A DNA stretch of 64,000 nucleotides from a candidate division WOR-3 bacterium (lineage in GTDB: Bacteria > Hydrothermota > Tepidihabitantia > SM23-42 > JAOAFX01), in assembly GCA_039802005.1 (NCBI GenBank), contig JBDRVV010000002.1, positions 62,001 to 126,000 on the forward strand, in the 5' to 3' direction. Positions 50,830 through 58,689 of the stretch are shown here, one piece after another. The notes under the pieces were generated by a model. It worked only from the letters and a program-made list of their open reading frames with translations, did no database searches and was not told the origin of the DNA. A program made the translations under genes and the position numbers. The first letter of the stretch is position 1. Each line of letters starts with the position of its first letter.

Positions 50830-52119
50830 ATGAAGGTTTGTATGATTGGCACTGGTTATGTAGGTTTAGTCTCAGGAACCTGTTTTGCAGAGATTGGACA
50901 TAATGTGGTCTGTGTTGATAATGACATAAAAAAGATTGAAATATTAAAGAATGGAAAGATCCCTATTTATGAGCCCGGACTTCTGGAGATGGTTAAAAAG
51001 AATGTCTCCGAAGGTAGATTAAAATTTACAACTTCAATTTCTGAAGGTGTTCGGGAGTCATTATTTATCTTTATTGCTGTGGGCACACCGCCAAAAGAGA
51101 ATGGAGAACCAGACCTTTCAAGCGTTGAAAAAGTAGCGAGTGAGATTGGTGAAGCCATGGAAGATTACAAAATTGTCGTGGAAAAAAGCACGGTCCCGGT
51201 CCAGACTGGAAAATGGATAAGAACGATTGTTGAAAGATTCAACAAAAGAAAGGTTGCATTTGATGTTGCATCCAATCCTGAATTCTTAAGAGAAGGTTCT
51301 GCCATACAGGATTTTCTCAAGCCCGACAGGGTTGTTCTCGGTGTTGAAAGCGAAAAGGCAAAAGAGCTATTACTGGAACTATATAAGCCGATTGATGCAC
51401 CAAAAATCATTACCGATTTGGCGAGTGCCGAATTAATAAAGCACGCCTCAAATTCCTTTTTATCAATGAAGATTTCATTCATCAATGCCCTTTCAATTAT
51501 CTGTGAATATTCAGGTGCGGATATTTTAAAGGTTGCAGAAGGTATTGGACTTGATAAAAGAATTGGCAGGGATTTTCTCAATGCTGGGGTGGGATTTGGT
51601 GGTTTTTGTTTTCCAAAAGACCTCAAGGCTTTTATCGGCATATCCCAGAAATTGGGTTATGATTTTAGATTATTAAAAGAAGTGGAAAGGATAAACGAAG
51701 AGCAGATGAAGAGGGTTGTCAAAAAACTTGAAGATTTATTATGGAACCTGAGGGATAAAAGGATTGGAATTCTTGGACTTTCATTTAAACCCAACACGGA
51801 TGATATGAGATTTGCACCATCAATTACAATAATAAATGAATTAAAGAAGGAAGGCGCGGTTGTAAAGGCTTACGATCCAGTCGCAATGGAGAGGGCAAAG
51901 GAATTAATGCCTGATATTGAATATTGTAAAGATGCATACGGCGTGGCTGAAAATGCAGATGGAGTGGTGCTGGTTACAGAATGGGACGAATTTAAGAATC
52001 TTGATTTAAAAAAATTGAAAGAAAAGATGCGTCAGCCGGTTTTCCTTGATGGCAGAAATATCTTTGACCCGCAGGAAATGAGAAAGATAGGTTTTATCTA
52101 TGCAGGAATAGGCAGATGA
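50830..52119 (+). CDS. ugd: UDP-glucose 6-dehydrogenase
   Basis: A 429-residue enzyme that oxidises UDP-glucose to UDP-glucuronate. It has the NAD Rossmann start KVCMIGTGYVGLVSGTCFAEIGH, the STVPVQTGKW and NPEFLREGSAIQDFLKPDRVVLG (in parts) segments, and the catalytic Cys in GVGFGGFCFPKDLKAF. The ATG at 50830 has AAGGAGG upstream and is better than an in-frame ATG at 50809. Length is typical. The 4-base overlap with the next gene links it to UDP-xylose formation. Confidence 0.97.
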   Translation: MKVCMIGTGYVGLVSGTCFAEIGHNVVCVDNDIKKIEILKNGKIPIYEPGLLEMVKKNVSEGRLKFTTSISEGVRESLFIFIAVGTPPKENGEPDLSSVEKVASEIGEAMEDYKIVVEKSTVPVQTGKWIRTIVERFNKRKVAFDVASNPEFLREGSAIQDFLKPDRVVLGVESEKAKELLLELYKPIDAPKIITDLASAELIKHASNSFLSMKISFINALSIICEYSGADILKVAEGIGLDKRIGRDFLNAGVGFGGFCFPKDLKAFIGISQKLGYDFRLLKEVERINEEQMKRVVKKLEDLLWNLRDKRIGILGLSFKPNTDDMRFAPSITIINELKKEGAVVKAYDPVAMERAKELMPDIEYCKDAYGVAENADGVVLVTEWDEFKNLDLKKLKEKMRQPVFLDGRNIFDPQEMRKIGFIYAGIGR

Positions 52120-53045
52120 GAGTAATAATTACTGGCGGTGCAGGTTTTATCGGTTCTCACCTTGTAGATTACTATTTAAATAAAGGAAACGAAGTAATCG
52201 CAGTTGATAATTTGATAACCGGCAAAGAAGAAAATATAAAACACAATTTCAAAAATAAAAAATTTCAGTTTCTAAAATGCGATATCTGCGATATGCCGAA
52301 GATAAATAAAGATATAGGACTTATACTCCACTTTGCCTCACCAGCAAGTCCATTTGACTATCTAAAATATCCAATAGAAACAATGAAAACGGCATCTGTT
52401 GGAACTATAAATATGCTTGAACTTGCTTTAAAGAAAAATGCCAAATTCTTCCTTGCCTCAACAAGTGAAGTCTATGGTGACCCATTAATCCATCCCCAGG
52501 TTGAAGAATACTGGGGAAATGTGAATCCCGTTGGAATAAGGTCTGTTTATGATGAAGGAAAGAGATTTGCTGAAGCGATAACTGTTGCCTATCATAGAAA
52601 GTTGAAATTAAAAATAAACATTGTGCGAATATTTAACACCTATGGAGAAAGAATGAGGCCTGGAGATGGCAGGGTGATTCCCACCTTTATTGAACAGGCT
52701 TTAAAGAACGAACCAATGACCATATTCGGAGATGGCAAACAGACGAGAAGTTTCTGCTACATAAGCGACCTCGTTAATGGAATTGTTAAACTTGCTGAGA
52801 GTGATTATCCAATGCCAGTCAATTTAGGTAATCCTAAGGAATTTACAATTTTGGAACTTGCTCAAAAAATAAAGAAATTGTGTAATAGTAAAAGTGAATT
52901 CATTTATAAACCACTACCAGAAGATGACCCTCATAGAAGAAATCCTGATATCACCAAAGCGAAAAAACTTCTAAATTGGAAACCAGTTGTGGAGCTTGAT
53001 GAAGGGCTTAGAAGAGTAATAGAGTGGTTCAAAGAAAAGATATAA
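52116..53045 (+). CDS. NAD-dependent sugar epimerase/decarboxylase, UDP-glucuronate decarboxylase-like
   Basis: A 309-residue short-chain dehydrogenase/reductase. It has the TGGAGFIGSHLVDYYL nucleotide site, FLASTSEVYGDP (catalytic Ser/Thr) and the SVYDEGKRFAE Tyr-x3-Lys motif. The FNTYGERMRPGDGRVIPTFI and FCYISDLVNGIVKLAES segments are close to UDP-xylose synthase (Uxs), a natural partner of Ugd. It overlaps ugd by 4 bases (ATGA). UDP-xylose would be the expected product; other epimerases of this family are not excluded. Confidence 0.88.
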   Translation: MRVIITGGAGFIGSHLVDYYLNKGNEVIAVDNLITGKEENIKHNFKNKKFQFLKCDICDMPKINKDIGLILHFASPASPFDYLKYPIETMKTASVGTINMLELALKKNAKFFLASTSEVYGDPLIHPQVEEYWGNVNPVGIRSVYDEGKRFAEAITVAYHRKLKLKINIVRIFNTYGERMRPGDGRVIPTFIEQALKNEPMTIFGDGKQTRSFCYISDLVNGIVKLAESDYPMPVNLGNPKEFTILELAQKIKKLCNSKSEFIYKPLPEDDPHRRNPDITKAKKLLNWKPVVELDEGLRRVIEWFKEKI

Positions 53046-53067
53046 ATTCTCACTTATAATGACAATA

Positions 53068-53095
53068 TTGACAGGAATATTTTTTAGAATATAAT
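53068..53095 (+). promoter_or_regulatory. Promoter of the substrate-binding/TonB fusion gene
   Basis: TTGACA 53068-53073, 16-bp spacer, TATAAT 53090-53095, with a leader of about 50 nt and a GGGGG ribosome site before the ATG at 53152. Confidence 0.75.
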
Positions 53096-53151
53096 GTATT
53101 TATATATGAGACCCTTAACTGGGTAAAAGATAAATTAAAAAAGGGGGTAAA

Positions 53152-55236
53152 ATGAAAAAATTATGGTTAATATTAATCGTCATTGGTCTGATTGTTTATT
53201 GTGCAAAAAAAGAAGAACCATTAAAGGGTGAGAAGGGTGGGACACTCGTCATCGGGACAACAGACATCCCTTCTGTTATTTCACCTCTACAACCCTCTGT
53301 TTTAGGTTCAAACGACATTCTTGAACTATTATTTATGAGACTCCACAGAATTGACCCGCATACTGGAAAGATGAAACCGGAATTGGCATCCTCATGGGAA
53401 TTTTCAGAGGATTTGACCTCTATTACTTATTATCTTAGAAAGGATATAAAATGGTGGGATGGAGAACCGGTGACTGCTGAAGATGTCCTTTACACCTATG
53501 AAAAGATGCAGGATCCAAAAACAAATTATCCCTTCATTGCCTCTCTAAAATATATCAAAAAAGCAGAACTGGTAGATAAGTATACTATAAAATTCACATT
53601 CACCCAGGTCTATGCAAATCTCCTTACTGATTCAGATATAATGCCTGTACCCAAACATATTTATGAAAAATTCGGTGCAGAATTTGGTAAAACAAAGATC
53701 GTGGGCAACGGACCTTATAAAGTAAAAGAATGGATCCCCAATGCAGGTTTAACACTCACCGCCAACGAAAATTACTATCGTGGCAGACCACCTCTTGATG
53801 AAATTGTAATTAAATTTTACAACAATGTAGAAACAATGATTACTGACTTTGAGCAAGGTAATATAGATCTCGCCCTCAATCTAACACCGTCTGACGCTAA
53901 AAAATTCTCCAACAATAAAAATATAAATATTTTTTCTAAACCAGGAAATAGTTACATTTATATCGGCTGGAATCTGGAAAATGAATTTCTGAAGGATAAA
54001 GAAATACGCAAGGCATTGACAATGGCTATAAATAAAACCCAGATACTGAATGATGTTTTATTAGGAATGGGGCAGGTTTCACTCGGACCATTACCACAAT
54101 CATCCTGGGCATTTAATGAGAATGTATCACCTGTAGAATTTAATCCTGCCAAGGCTAAAGATATTCTTTTAAATAAAGGCTTTGAAGATCGCAATCGCAA
54201 TAAAATACTTGATAAAAACGGAAAAGACATTACCCTGACCATTATCACCAATGTTGAAAATCCGGAAAGAGTTCAAATTCTAAATTTTGTTGCCAACTAT
54301 TTATCGCAACTTGGGATAAAAGTGAATGCGCAGACAATGGATGTGACTTCCTTCATTTCTGCACTCCTCAATCGTAAATATGATGGATTTATTATGGGTT
54401 GGAGTGTTGGTGATAAGATTGACCCAACATTATACTGGCATTCTGACCCCAACCGTGGAAAGTTTAATTTCGTGAATTATAGAAATCCAGCGGTAGATTC
54501 ACTTATAGATATCGGCACTCTAATGTTGGATAGAAGAAAAGCAAAAGAAATCTGGGGTGAATTCCAAAAGAGAGTTTATGAAGACCAACCCTATACCTTC
54601 CTTGTGGTTCCCAATGAAATCGCTGCAAATTATAAAAGAGTAAAAGGTACAGATGAAGGTATCGCACTCGCCAGTGCCTATACCTACTGGATACCTGAAG
54701 CAGAAAGAAGAGTCACAATCGCTGCCAAAGTTACACCGACGACAACACCGACCACACCTACACCCACAACTACTTCTACAATAACTCCTGTAACACCTAC
54801 TCCTGTAACACCTACTACTCCCACTCCTACCACCACCAAGAAAGAAGAAACCCCGAAACCAACACCTGCAGTTTCTCCGGAAAAACTCTTAGAAGCCGCT
54901 GCGGCTTCAAAAGAAACAACCGTGGTAGCCCCTCCTCCGCCACCGACAACACCACCAAAACCATCAGTAATAACAAGACCCGAGCCGATAAAAAAAGTTT
55001 TACCTAAATATCCTGATGCAGCAAGGGCAATAGGTGCTACTGGTAAGGTTGTAGTAAAAGTCGTTGTTGGTACAGATGGAAAAGTCAAATCGGCAACAAT
55101 CTTTTCCAGTTTTGGCAATCCCGCCTGTGAAGATGCAGCAATTGCGGCAGCAAAACAATGGGAATTCAAACCAGCGACCAAAGACGGTGAACCATTTGAG
55201 CAGAGCATCCAGATACCGTTTGACTTTAAACCATAG
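53152..55236 (+). CDS. Peptide-binding lipoprotein (SBP family 5) fused to a TonB C-terminal domain
   Basis: A 694-residue single ORF. Residues 1-17 form a lipoprotein signal (LIVIGLIVYC, Cys17). Residues about 25-522 are a complete family-5 oligopeptide/nickel-binding domain (RLHRIDPHTGKMKPELASSW; TYYLRKDIKWWDGEPVTAEDVLYTYE in parts; GNGPYKVKEW; DKEIRKALTMAINK; YDGFIMGWSVGDKIDP). A Thr/Pro-rich linker runs about 525-610. Residues about 610-694 are a TonB C-terminal domain (VLPKYPDAARAIGATGKVVV; ACEDAAIAAAKQWEFKPA). No ABC permease or ATPase is adjacent. Family 5 domains normally feed an ABC importer and TonB domains engage outer-membrane receptors, so this protein may couple the two; a TonB receptor is 3.5 kb downstream. 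Confidence 0.9.
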   Translation: MKKLWLILIVIGLIVYCAKKEEPLKGEKGGTLVIGTTDIPSVISPLQPSVLGSNDILELLFMRLHRIDPHTGKMKPELASSWEFSEDLTSITYYLRKDIKWWDGEPVTAEDVLYTYEKMQDPKTNYPFIASLKYIKKAELVDKYTIKFTFTQVYANLLTDSDIMPVPKHIYEKFGAEFGKTKIVGNGPYKVKEWIPNAGLTLTANENYYRGRPPLDEIVIKFYNNVETMITDFEQGNIDLALNLTPSDAKKFSNNKNINIFSKPGNSYIYIGWNLENEFLKDKEIRKALTMAINKTQILNDVLLGMGQVSLGPLPQSSWAFNENVSPVEFNPAKAKDILLNKGFEDRNRNKILDKNGKDITLTIITNVENPERVQILNFVANYLSQLGIKVNAQTMDVTSFISALLNRKYDGFIMGWSVGDKIDPTLYWHSDPNRGKFNFVNYRNPAVDSLIDIGTLMLDRRKAKEIWGEFQKRVYEDQPYTFLVVPNEIAANYKRVKGTDEGIALASAYTYWIPEAERRVTIAAKVTPTTTPTTPTPTTTSTITPVTPTPVTPTTPTPTTTKKEETPKPTPAVSPEKLLEAAAASKETTVVAPPPPPTTPPKPSVITRPEPIKKVLPKYPDAARAIGATGKVVVKVVVGTDGKVKSATIFSSFGNPACEDAAIAAAKQWEFKPATKDGEPFEQSIQIPFDFKP

Positions 55237-55253
55237 GAGTCTAAATTTAAGTC

Positions 55254-55281
55254 TTGACAATAGAAAGAATATAAATATAAT
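55254..55281 (+). promoter_or_regulatory. Promoter of the 55385 gene
   Basis: TTGACA 55254-55259, 16-bp spacer, TATAAT 55276-55281. The leader of about 100 nt has an ATG at 55300 with an AGGAAG site that opens a 44-codon frame overlapping the true start, and a GGGTT/AACCC hairpin; either may modulate translation. Confidence 0.7.
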
Positions 55282-55384
55282 ATACAATAGGAAGTGATAA
55301 TGAGTGCATGTTCGGTGAAGATAGGGTTTGGGTTTTCCAGTATCCCAACCCAAAGACTATGTGCTACTTTAAACAAGGGGGTAT

Positions 55385-56473
55385 ATGAAAAAATTAATCG
55401 TGATATTTTTTGTTTTCTTGATTGCCTTTGCTGAATGGCAGCAGCGTGAAGAGTTAACACTGCCAAAAGGAATTCAAATTACTGATGTCAAAGTTGACAT
55501 TGACGGCAGTGTATGGATTTTAACGAAATCTTCAATTTCACAGGTTGATTTCGCTAAGAAAAGTCTAAATCTTTTCTCTGAGATAAAAGAAGGCGAACTA
55601 TTAGCGGTTTGCAACGAATATTTTTATATAATTGACAACTTCCATAAGCTCTTAACTCTCTCATCAGAAGGTGAAGCATCCGCCTCTTCACTAAACTTAT
55701 TCAATCCCATTCAAATTGAAGCAGTGAAGGTGGGAAGAAAAAATATACTCGCCATTGCGGAACCCAATCGTATAATCTTTATTGATGGAAATGAAATAAT
55801 AAATAATCTAATTGCTAATGTTGAAAAATTTTCTGTTGTCACAAAGATTAATGAAAAAACCGAATTCGTCATTTACTCAATGCATAATAATCAGATTTAT
55901 ACCTGGACTGCGAGCGATTTAAAGAATACGACAGGATTCAAAAATCGGCTGTTTTATAGTGCATCTGAAAAAATCATTGATTTTACGACCGGGATTGACG
56001 GGAAAAATTACATTTTGTTTAAAGACTCAATATTAATTTTAAAACCCAATGGAGAACCTGAAGATAAAATTCTAATGGAAAATATTACTCCTGATTCAAA
56101 GATTTATGCATATCCTAATGATAATAGTTTGCTTTTATTTAATCCGAACGAAAAAATATTAAAAATTCTATCCCGTCCTAAACAACAGAAAAGTGAAATT
56201 ATGAGCTTAAATAAAAATCGACCGAATCCTGTTGACAATTATACTGAATTTGAATTTACCCTGAATGAACCAATGTATATCACATTTACAATTTATAACC
56301 TCATTGGGAAACCTGTTAAGGTGCTCGCAAGTGGTTTTTATAATAAAGGTACACATACCATACCCTGGCATGCAGATGATGAAAAGGGTGCACTCGTGCC
56401 CAATGGTGTATATTTTTACCGACTGGAAGCGAAAAAGGGTGTTTTGATAAAACAGTTGATTGTTTTAAGATAA
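55385..56473 (+). CDS. Secreted protein with type IX sorting tail
   Basis: A 362-residue protein with a signal peptide (MKKLIVIFFVFLIAFAEW) and an N-terminal region with beta-propeller-like blades (DIDGSVWILTKSSISQVDF; GIDGKNYILFKDSILILK). A C-terminal domain of about 80 residues has the FlgD-like/sorting pattern NRPNPVDNYTEFEFTLNEPMYITFTIYNLIGKPVK (in parts), VPNGVYFYRLEAKKG and LIVLR. It has an AAGGGGGT ribosome site. It is downstream of the peptide-binding/TonB fusion but has its own promoter. Function unknown; export to the surface by the type IX system is expected. Confidence 0.85.
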   Translation: MKKLIVIFFVFLIAFAEWQQREELTLPKGIQITDVKVDIDGSVWILTKSSISQVDFAKKSLNLFSEIKEGELLAVCNEYFYIIDNFHKLLTLSSEGEASASSLNLFNPIQIEAVKVGRKNILAIAEPNRIIFIDGNEIINNLIANVEKFSVVTKINEKTEFVIYSMHNNQIYTWTASDLKNTTGFKNRLFYSASEKIIDFTTGIDGKNYILFKDSILILKPNGEPEDKILMENITPDSKIYAYPNDNSLLLFNPNEKILKILSRPKQQKSEIMSLNKNRPNPVDNYTEFEFTLNEPMYITFTIYNLIGKPVKVLASGFYNKGTHTIPWHADDEKGALVPNGVYFYRLEAKKGVLIKQLIVLR

Positions 56474-56483
56474 AAATTTTTCT

Positions 56484-57206
56484 TTGGCGAACTTAAGCCG
56501 AATTATAAATCCTGCCCTCTCAAGCATCAATAAGGTAATCAAAAGATATAAAATTTTAGAAAAAAATTCTGGGTTAGTTGTTGGAGTTTCAGGTGGAAGT
56601 GATAGTCTTGTGCTTCTATACTTGCTCTGCGAATACAATGAAAAATTCAATCAAAACTACGAAATATATGCCTGTCATATTCGTCCCGACTTTCCTGATT
56701 GGAACACAGGATTCATTGAAAATTATTGTAAATGGTTGGAAATTCCCTGTAAGATTATAAACATCAAAATAGACAGCCGTTTGCAATCAGTTGAAAAAAA
56801 ATGTTTTTTTTGCTCAAGACAGCGGCGACGTAAACTCCTTGAATATGCCGAATCTTTAAATATCTTCAAAGTAGCACTTGCTCATCACCTTGAAGATGTT
56901 GTAGAAACCTTTCTTTTAAATGTTATTTATAATGGCGAGATATCTACCATTGTTCCTTCTCAATCAGTAATCCAGGGTCGCTTTTCATTTGTCAGACCAA
57001 TTTATTACCTTGATAAAAAAATTATTGACTCTATTGCTCGTGTATTAAATATCCCTGTAAACTTAAACAAATGTCCTTATTATCAAATTTCTAAAAGACA
57101 GAAAATCAGAAATTTCTTGAATGATATTTCAATTGAATATCCTGAAGTTTATAATAGTATATTCAATGGTATCATGAATATTAAAAGACCCTATCTGCCA
57201 GCTTAA
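56484..57206 (+). CDS. TtcA-like PP-loop ATPase (tRNA 2-thiolation family)
   Basis: A 240-residue N-type ATP pyrophosphatase with PP-loop SGGSDSLVLL (about residues 36-45), a central CFFCSRQRRR with CxxC cysteines and LAHHLEDVVETFLLNVIYNG, and a C-terminal CPYYQISKRQKIRNFL. This resembles TtcA, which thiolates C32 of tRNAs and uses an [4Fe-4S] cluster, though the protein is short (TtcA is about 310). The TTG start lies 10 bases after the upstream stop, and no ribosome site or TTGACA promoter is clear, so the start is uncertain. TilS-like function is less likely. Confidence 0.85.
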   Translation: MANLSRIINPALSSINKVIKRYKILEKNSGLVVGVSGGSDSLVLLYLLCEYNEKFNQNYEIYACHIRPDFPDWNTGFIENYCKWLEIPCKIINIKIDSRLQSVEKKCFFCSRQRRRKLLEYAESLNIFKVALAHHLEDVVETFLLNVIYNGEISTIVPSQSVIQGRFSFVRPIYYLDKKIIDSIARVLNIPVNLNKCPYYQISKRQKIRNFLNDISIEYPEVYNSIFNGIMNIKRPYLPA

Positions 57207-57222
57207 TTACTTCAACCAATTC

Positions 57223-58560
57223 TTAAAATCTGTATGTAACAAGAAAATTTTTAAACGGGATATTATTTTTGTAGCATAATCCAGCACCAATCAAATTTTC
57301 GGGATAGAAATTAAATTTTGAATGCTTGTCTGATTTGCCTGCCTTTATGAATGAGGCAGTGGCTAAAGTACCAATTATATCACCAGCAATGGCTCCTGTC
57401 CAGTAGACCTTTGGATTTTCATTGCCGGCAAGGAAAATCAATCCCGCACTTGCCAGTGAACCGGCGACGCCGCCTACTGCGATAATGTTTGCCTCGGATT
57501 CGCTGAAATCTTTGTTCTCTACAATCTTATATCCCAATATTGAACCAAGACCAAGTCCTGTAATACCGGCGGAAATATACATCTTACCAGAAACCCTGCC
57601 ATGGCCATCGTCAAAATATGACAAAAGCACAGGCAATGAAGCCGCACCAACAATTCCGCAATTTCCAAAAATCAAATAATCTCCATCCGCCAAATTAACT
57701 TTTCTCGTAACTTCGGAGCCTAAGAAAATTCCTGCACCAATACCGAAGATTGAACTTGCTAAATAATGCCTATGGTTAAATGTCGGGTCAGACCAGTTAT
57801 CAAACAGACTGATTAATCCTGCGCTACTGGCACCAACAAAATCACCGATAATCATAATTGTATTTCCCCTACCCATACTTAGATTAAACCTATTAACCGA
57901 TTGAAAACCTGTATATTCACCAACCACACTGCCCGCAAGCGTAAATAAGGCACCGGTCCCCTCCAAAACATTCATATCAGCGATTGATGCTAAGGCACCA
58001 GCGATATAAAGCCCATTATAACCACCATACATGAACATATTGGCATGTGCCTTTGAAACATTGCAATTTTTTGTTAAAAGCAACGGAATAACAAACCCCG
58101 CAGAACTTGATAACATATAAACAGCAACACCCACCCGACTGTTATCAGGATTTACTGCCATTACTGATAATGGTGCCTGGATACAATAGGCAAAGACAAA
58201 CGAACCCCCTAAAAACTCTCCGTAACCGGTGCGGTCTAAAATAACTGTTGGTATTTCTTTTTCCCGTAATGAGACAATCTCCTTCTGGATTTGTATAATC
58301 TGGTCTGCCTGAACATTTACTTTTTCGCGAATGATAATACCGTCTTTCTTAGAATATATCTCAATAATATAAGAAGAATCGGGTTGCAGAAATAATAATG
58401 CCTTTTGCAATGCAGGGTAATTTTTGAAAAATTCGAGTTTCTGGGCAAATACACTATCAATCTCATATATCTTTGCCTCAACATCAAATGGCACTTGTTT
58501 CTCATAAAAAGTTACATTTAAATCAACCTGCGTTAAGAAAAAGAGTACAATAAGTTCCAT
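57223..58560 (-). CDS. Hypothetical membrane protein
   Basis: A 445-residue protein. An N-terminal signal/membrane segment (LIVLFFLTQV) precedes a soluble part with an elongated PEGA/PorV-like character (YEKQVPFDVEAKIYEIDSVF; PDSSYIIEIYSKKDGIIIREKV). From about residue 120 a long hydrophobic, glycine- and alanine-rich region has many possible membrane or barrel segments (GYNGLYIAGALASIADMNV; SSIFGIGAGIFLGSEV; GVAGSLASAGLIFLAG). The ATG at 58560 has GAGG upstream, preferable to GTG at 58566. I recognise no family. It is monocistronic with its own promoter, and lies between the TtcA-like gene and the TonB receptor. Confidence 0.6.
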   Translation of the reverse strand: MELIVLFFLTQVDLNVTFYEKQVPFDVEAKIYEIDSVFAQKLEFFKNYPALQKALLFLQPDSSYIIEIYSKKDGIIIREKVNVQADQIIQIQKEIVSLREKEIPTVILDRTGYGEFLGGSFVFAYCIQAPLSVMAVNPDNSRVGVAVYMLSSSAGFVIPLLLTKNCNVSKAHANMFMYGGYNGLYIAGALASIADMNVLEGTGALFTLAGSVVGEYTGFQSVNRFNLSMGRGNTIMIIGDFVGASSAGLISLFDNWSDPTFNHRHYLASSIFGIGAGIFLGSEVTRKVNLADGDYLIFGNCGIVGAASLPVLLSYFDDGHGRVSGKMYISAGITGLGLGSILGYKIVENKDFSESEANIIAVGGVAGSLASAGLIFLAGNENPKVYWTGAIAGDIIGTLATASFIKAGKSDKHSKFNFYPENLIGAGLCYKNNIPFKNFLVTYRF

Positions 58561-58574
58561 ATTCACCTCATCTT

Positions 58575-58602
58575 ATTTTAACCATTATCGTGTTAATGTC
58601 AA
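58575..58602 (-). promoter_or_regulatory. Promoter of the hypothetical membrane protein gene
   Basis: Minus strand: TTGACA (58602-58597), 16-bp spacer, TAAAAT (58580-58575), with a short leader containing GAGG. Confidence 0.65.
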
Positions 58603-58689
58603 GCAATGCACAATCAATTTTCGTTCGGTATTGAATTAATTTTTTGTTTTTTGCAACAGAATTTTTCGTTTTTTCTTACTGCACTAATT

